7,239 nt of DNA from Actinomycetes bacterium (GTDB lineage: Bacteria; Actinomycetota; Acidimicrobiia; Acidimicrobiales; CADCSY01): the NCBI GenBank assembly GCA_025464025.1, contig JAODBP010000304.1, positions 1 through 7,239 of the forward strand, written 5' to 3'. The notes beneath the pieces were generated by a model, which worked only from the letters and a program-made list of their open reading frames with translations, did no database searches and was not told the DNA's origin. Position 1 is the first letter of the stretch. Each line of letters opens with the position of its first letter. The position numbers were made by a program, and so were the translations under genes. Below, piece after piece: positions 4,203 to 7,239 of the stretch.

Positions 4203-5864
4203 CCCGAGCACGACGTGGTCGTCATCGGCAGCGGGTTCGGCGGGAGCGTCAGCGCCCTCCGCCTGACCGAGAAGGGCTACCGCGTCGCGGTCCTCGAGGC
4301 CGGGCGGCGCTTCGACGAGTCGACGCTGCCCAAGACCTCGTGGCACCTCCGCTCGTTCGTGTGGGCCCCGAAGCTCGGCTGCTTCGGCATCCAGCGCATC
4401 TCGTTGCTGAAGGACGTGCTCGTGCTGTCGGGCGCCGGCGTGGGCGGCGGTTCGCTCAACTACGCCAACACCCTCTACGAGCCGCTCGACCCCTTCTACG
4501 CCGACCCGCAGTGGGGCCACATCACCGACTGGCGAGCCGAGCTGGCCCCGTTCTACGACCAGGCCCAGCGCATGCTCGGCGTGACCACGAACCCGACGAT
4601 GACGCCCGCCGACGACGTCATGCAGGCCGTGGCCGTGGAGATGGGCGTGGGCGACACGTTCCGCCGCACCCCCGTCGGCGTCTTCTTCGGCGAGCCCGGC
4701 GTCGAGGTCGCCGACCCGTTCTTCGGCGGCGCCGGCCCGGCCCGCCGCGGGTGCATCCAGTGCGGGGAGTGCATGACCGGCTGCCGCCACGGCGCCAAGA
4801 ACACGCTGCTCCAGAACTACCTGCACCTGGCCGAGCGGGCCGGCGCCGAGGTCCACCCGCTCACCACGGTCACCGCCGTCCGCCCCCGGCCCGACGGTCG
4901 CTACGACGTCGAGACCGAGCGCACCGGGGCGTGGTTCGCCAAGCGGCGCCGCACGTTCGTCGCCCGTGACGTGGTGGTCGCAGCCGGGACGATGGGCACG
5001 CAGAAGCTGCTGCACGCCATGCGCGACGGCGGCACGCTCCCCGGCCTCTCGTCCCGGCTGGGTGAGCTGACCCGCACCAACTCCGAGGCCATCCTCGGCG
5101 CCCGCACGTTGCGGGGCGATGTCGACTTCACGCGCGGCGTGGCCATCACGTCGTCGTTCCACCCCAGCGCCGACACCCACATCGAGCCGGTGCGCTACGG
5201 CCGGGGCAGCAACGCCATGGGCCTCCTCACCACCGCGCTGGCCGACGGCGACCGCGGCTCGCGGCTGCGCACCTGGCTGCGCGAGGTGGCGCGCCACCCC
5301 GTCGAGATGCTCCGCAACCTGAGCATGCGGCATTGGTCGGAGCAGACGATCATCGCCCTGGTCATGCAGACCCGCGACAACTCGATCACCTGCTCGTTGA
5401 AGCGGGGTCGCCTCACCTCGAAGCCGGGCCACGGCGAGCCCAACCCTCGCTGGATCCCGCTCGGCCACGACGCCGTGCGCCGCATCGCCCGCCGCATCGG
5501 TGGCTTCCCCGGTGGCGGGTGGAACGACGTGTTCGACGTGCCGATGACCGCGCACTTCCTCGGCGGCGCGCCGATCGGCGACTCGGCCGAGACCGGCGTC
5601 CTCGACCCCTACCACCGCGCCTACGGCCACCCCGGCCTCCACGTCGTCGACGGCGCCGCCGTGTCGGCCAACCTCGGCGTGAACCCGTCGCTCACCATCA
5701 CCGCCCAGGCCGAGCGGGCCATGGCGATGTGGCCCAACCACGGCGAGGCCGACCCCCGGCCGCCCCTCGCCGCGCCCTACGTGCGGGTCGCGCCGGTCGC
5801 GCCCCGCTCGCCCGTCGTGCCGATCGGTGCCCCCGGCGCCCTCCGGCTGGAAGGAGCGTCATGA
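4200..5864 (+). CDS. choD: GMC-family oxidoreductase, ChoD-like (cholesterol oxidase type)
   Basis: This 554-residue flavoprotein resembles, by memory, mycobacterial ChoD (about 578 residues) over nearly its whole length. The FAD-binding Rossmann motif GSGFGGS (10-16) is followed by VLEAGRR (31-37), whose Glu binds ribose. GAGVGGGSLNYANTLY (78-93) is the second GMC flavin signature. A Cys cluster C185-C188-C191-C195 precedes RHGAKNTLL. AITSSFHPSADTHIEPVRYG (315-334) belongs to the substrate domain. Near the C-terminus, MTAHFLGG holds His452 and DGAAVSANLGVNPSLTI holds Asn495, the expected catalytic His/Asn pair. The closing PVVPIGAPGALR matches the mycobacterial ending. The family oxidises sterols or other alcohols; whether ChoD members act on cholesterol in vivo is disputed. 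There is no signal peptide, so it is probably cytosolic. Its last codons overlap the next gene by 4 bp. The family is firm; the substrate is open. Confidence 0.92.
   Translation: MPEHDVVVIGSGFGGSVSALRLTEKGYRVAVLEAGRRFDESTLPKTSWHLRSFVWAPKLGCFGIQRISLLKDVLVLSGAGVGGGSLNYANTLYEPLDPFYADPQWGHITDWRAELAPFYDQAQRMLGVTTNPTMTPADDVMQAVAVEMGVGDTFRRTPVGVFFGEPGVEVADPFFGGAGPARRGCIQCGECMTGCRHGAKNTLLQNYLHLAERAGAEVHPLTTVTAVRPRPDGRYDVETERTGAWFAKRRRTFVARDVVVAAGTMGTQKLLHAMRDGGTLPGLSSRLGELTRTNSEAILGARTLRGDVDFTRGVAITSSFHPSADTHIEPVRYGRGSNAMGLLTTALADGDRGSRLRTWLREVARHPVEMLRNLSMRHWSEQTIIALVMQTRDNSITCSLKRGRLTSKPGHGEPNPRWIPLGHDAVRRIARRIGGFPGGGWNDVFDVPMTAHFLGGAPIGDSAETGVLDPYHRAYGHPGLHVVDGAAVSANLGVNPSLTITAQAERAMAMWPNHGEADPRPPLAAPYVRVAPVAPRSPVVPIGAPGALRLEGAS
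5851..5864 (+). promoter_or_regulatory. Ribosome binding site and ATGA coupling junction
   Basis: AAGGAG at 5851-5856 lies 4 bases before the ATG at 5861. The ATG shares ATGA with the stop of choD (TGA 5862-5864). This fixes the dehydrogenase start, although its frame is open far upstream, and implies translational coupling. Confidence 0.8.
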
Positions 5865-7225
5865 ACCTCGACCTGCTGCGGAAGACGTTCGAGAGCGGCC
5901 GCACCCGGCCGGTCGCCTGGCGCAAGGAGCAGCTCGCCGGGCTGCGCCGGATGGTGGTCGAGGCCGAGGAGGAGCTGCTCGAGGCCCTCCGGGCCGACCT
6001 CGGCCGCCCCCGGGTCGAGGCCTACGCCGCCGACATCGGCCACACCAAGGCCGAGCTGCGCCACCTCCACTCGCACGTGGCGCGGTGGATGAAGCCCGAC
6101 CGGGTGCGCCTGCCGGCCACCGTCGCCCCGGCCAAGGGATGGGTCCAGGCCGAGCCGCTCGGCGTGGTGCTGGTGATCGCCCCGTGGAACTACCCGTTCC
6201 AGCTCCTGCTCGAGCCGGTGGCGGCCGCCCTCGCCGCCGGCAACTGCGTCGTGGCCAAGCCGTCGGAGCTGGCGCCGGCGTGCTCGGCGGCCATGGCCCG
6301 CCTGCTCCCCCGCTACGTCGACCCCGACGCCCTGGAGGTCGTCGAGGGCGGGGTCGACGTGTCGACCGCGCTGCTGGCCGAGCGGTGGGACCACATCTTC
6401 TTCACCGGCTCGACGTCGGTCGGGCGCGTCGTGGCCGAAGCCGCAGCCAAGCACCTCACCCCGACGACGCTCGAGCTCGGCGGCAAGTCGCCCACCTACG
6501 TGCACGCCAGCGCCGACCTCGCCATCGCGGCGCGCCGCATCGCGTGGGGCAAGTTCCTCAACGCCGGCCAGACCTGCATCGCCCCCGACTACGTGCTGGC
6601 CGACCGCGCCATCCGCGACGAGCTCGTCGACAAGCTGGTCGCCGAGGTCGGCGCGTTCTACGGGGACGAGCCCCAGCGCAGCACCAGCCTCGGCCGCATC
6701 ATCGACGACCGCCACGTCGCCCGGCTCCAGCGCCTGCTCGACGACGGGCCGGGCACGATCGTCACCGGCGGGACCGTGCACGCCGCCGACCGGTACGTCG
6801 CGCCGACCATCACCGTCGACCCCCCGCCCGGCAGCGCGGTCATGGCCGAGGAGATCTTCGGACCCATCCTCCCGGTGCTCGCCGTCGACGGGCCCGACGA
6901 GGCGGTCGCCTTCGTCAACGCCCGGCCCAAGCCGCTCGCCCTCTACGTCTTCGCCCAGGACGAGCACCCGATCGACACCGTGATCGAGGGGACGAGCAGC
7001 GGCGGCGTGTGCGTGAACCAGACGCTCATGCACCTCGTCCCGGCCAACCTGCCGTTCGGCGGCGTGGGCGACAGCGGCTCGGGGGCGTACCACGGCAAGG
7101 CCGGCTTCGACGCCTTCAGCCACCACCGCAGCGTCCTGCGCAAGGCGACGAAGCCCGACCTGAAGCTGCTCTACCCGCCGTACTCCAAGCTGGCCGAGCG
7201 CCTCGCCCGCCGCATCCTCCGCTGA
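5861..7225 (+). CDS. Aldehyde dehydrogenase, ALDH3-like (fatty aldehyde dehydrogenase type)
   Basis: This is a complete 454-residue NAD(P)-dependent aldehyde dehydrogenase, oxidising aldehydes to carboxylic acids. Visible motifs are APWNYPF with the catalytic-site Asn110, the cofactor loop FTGSTSVGR (181-189), LELGGK with general base Glu205, GQTC with nucleophile Cys239, and EEIFGPILPV (330-339). LPFGGVGDSGSGAYHGKAG (397-415) is also present. The short length, the N-terminus without an extra domain, HTKAELRHLHSHVARWM (61-77), and the ending YPPYSKLAERLARRIL are typical of class 3 enzymes, which favour medium/long-chain or aromatic aldehydes. No C-terminal membrane helix is seen, so it is probably soluble or peripheral. 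All catalytic residues are present. Coupling to choD by a 4-bp overlap suggests it consumes that enzyme's product or a related aldehyde. The family is firm; the substrate is inferred. Only 14 bp follow the stop, with no terminator visible. Confidence 0.94.
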   Translation: MNLDLLRKTFESGRTRPVAWRKEQLAGLRRMVVEAEEELLEALRADLGRPRVEAYAADIGHTKAELRHLHSHVARWMKPDRVRLPATVAPAKGWVQAEPLGVVLVIAPWNYPFQLLLEPVAAALAAGNCVVAKPSELAPACSAAMARLLPRYVDPDALEVVEGGVDVSTALLAERWDHIFFTGSTSVGRVVAEAAAKHLTPTTLELGGKSPTYVHASADLAIAARRIAWGKFLNAGQTCIAPDYVLADRAIRDELVDKLVAEVGAFYGDEPQRSTSLGRIIDDRHVARLQRLLDDGPGTIVTGGTVHAADRYVAPTITVDPPPGSAVMAEEIFGPILPVLAVDGPDEAVAFVNARPKPLALYVFAQDEHPIDTVIEGTSSGGVCVNQTLMHLVPANLPFGGVGDSGSGAYHGKAGFDAFSHHRSVLRKATKPDLKLLYPPYSKLAERLARRILR

Positions 7226-7239
7226 GCCAGGGCTGCCGG

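Noticed and set aside
3413..4225. Upstream extension of the LLM frame on the minus strand
   Set aside because: It is antisense to the EthD-like gene, and the LLM barrel begins at the ATG at 3412 with a plausible ribosome site.
4104..5741. A 545-codon open frame on the minus strand opposite choD, and similar long frames opposite the ALDH (5777-7126) and in the window's left part
   Set aside because: They lie antisense to genes with complete family motifs and have low-complexity G/R/V/A/D-rich translations. They result from high GC content and few stop codons.
5333..5860. Upstream extension of the ALDH frame inside choD
   Set aside because: It is an Arg/Pro-rich shadow of choD; AAGGAG and the ATG at 5861 mark the true start.

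Overview
The window is very GC-rich (47 of 60 bases in 6001-6060 by hand count), with mostly G/C-ending codons. It carries an F420-type LLM oxidoreductase, a ChoD-type GMC oxidase, a lipoprotein and a secreted protein with actinobacterial GYWL.ASDGGIFAFG repeats. This points to a high-GC actinobacterium, perhaps of the Acidimicrobiia; the phylum is a fairly safe inference, the class a guess.

Left part, minus strand, reading from 3412 down to 1: an LLM-class oxidoreductase (2531-3412), a small lipoprotein (1422-1877), a RibD_C/dihydrofolate reductase-like protein (794-1351, GTG start), and a secreted tandem-repeat protein (766 to the window edge, incomplete). The last two are 27 bp apart and are probably co-transcribed.

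Right part, plus strand: a protein resembling EthD-type dimeric alpha/beta-barrel proteins (3449-4150), a ChoD-like GMC oxidoreductase (4200-5864) and an ALDH3-type aldehyde dehydrogenase (5861-7225). choD and the dehydrogenase overlap by 4 bp (ATGA), so they are translationally coupled; this suggests alcohol-to-aldehyde-to-acid oxidation. The EthD-like gene and the LLM gene diverge from a 36-bp gap.

The most unusual spot is 1931-2545. A single plus-strand gene (2009-2524) for a small membrane-anchored protein of unknown function sits between two perfect 19-bp direct repeats, and one copy covers the stop codon and last four sense codons of the LLM gene. The gene is distinctly less GC-rich (32 of 60 bases in 2341-2400) and uses codons rare in its neighbours. 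It looks like a roughly 596-bp single-gene insertion at the 3' end of the LLM gene that regenerated that end. No recombinase or transposase is visible. Three related TCACGATCT-like sites lie between the left repeat and the start codon of the inserted gene.
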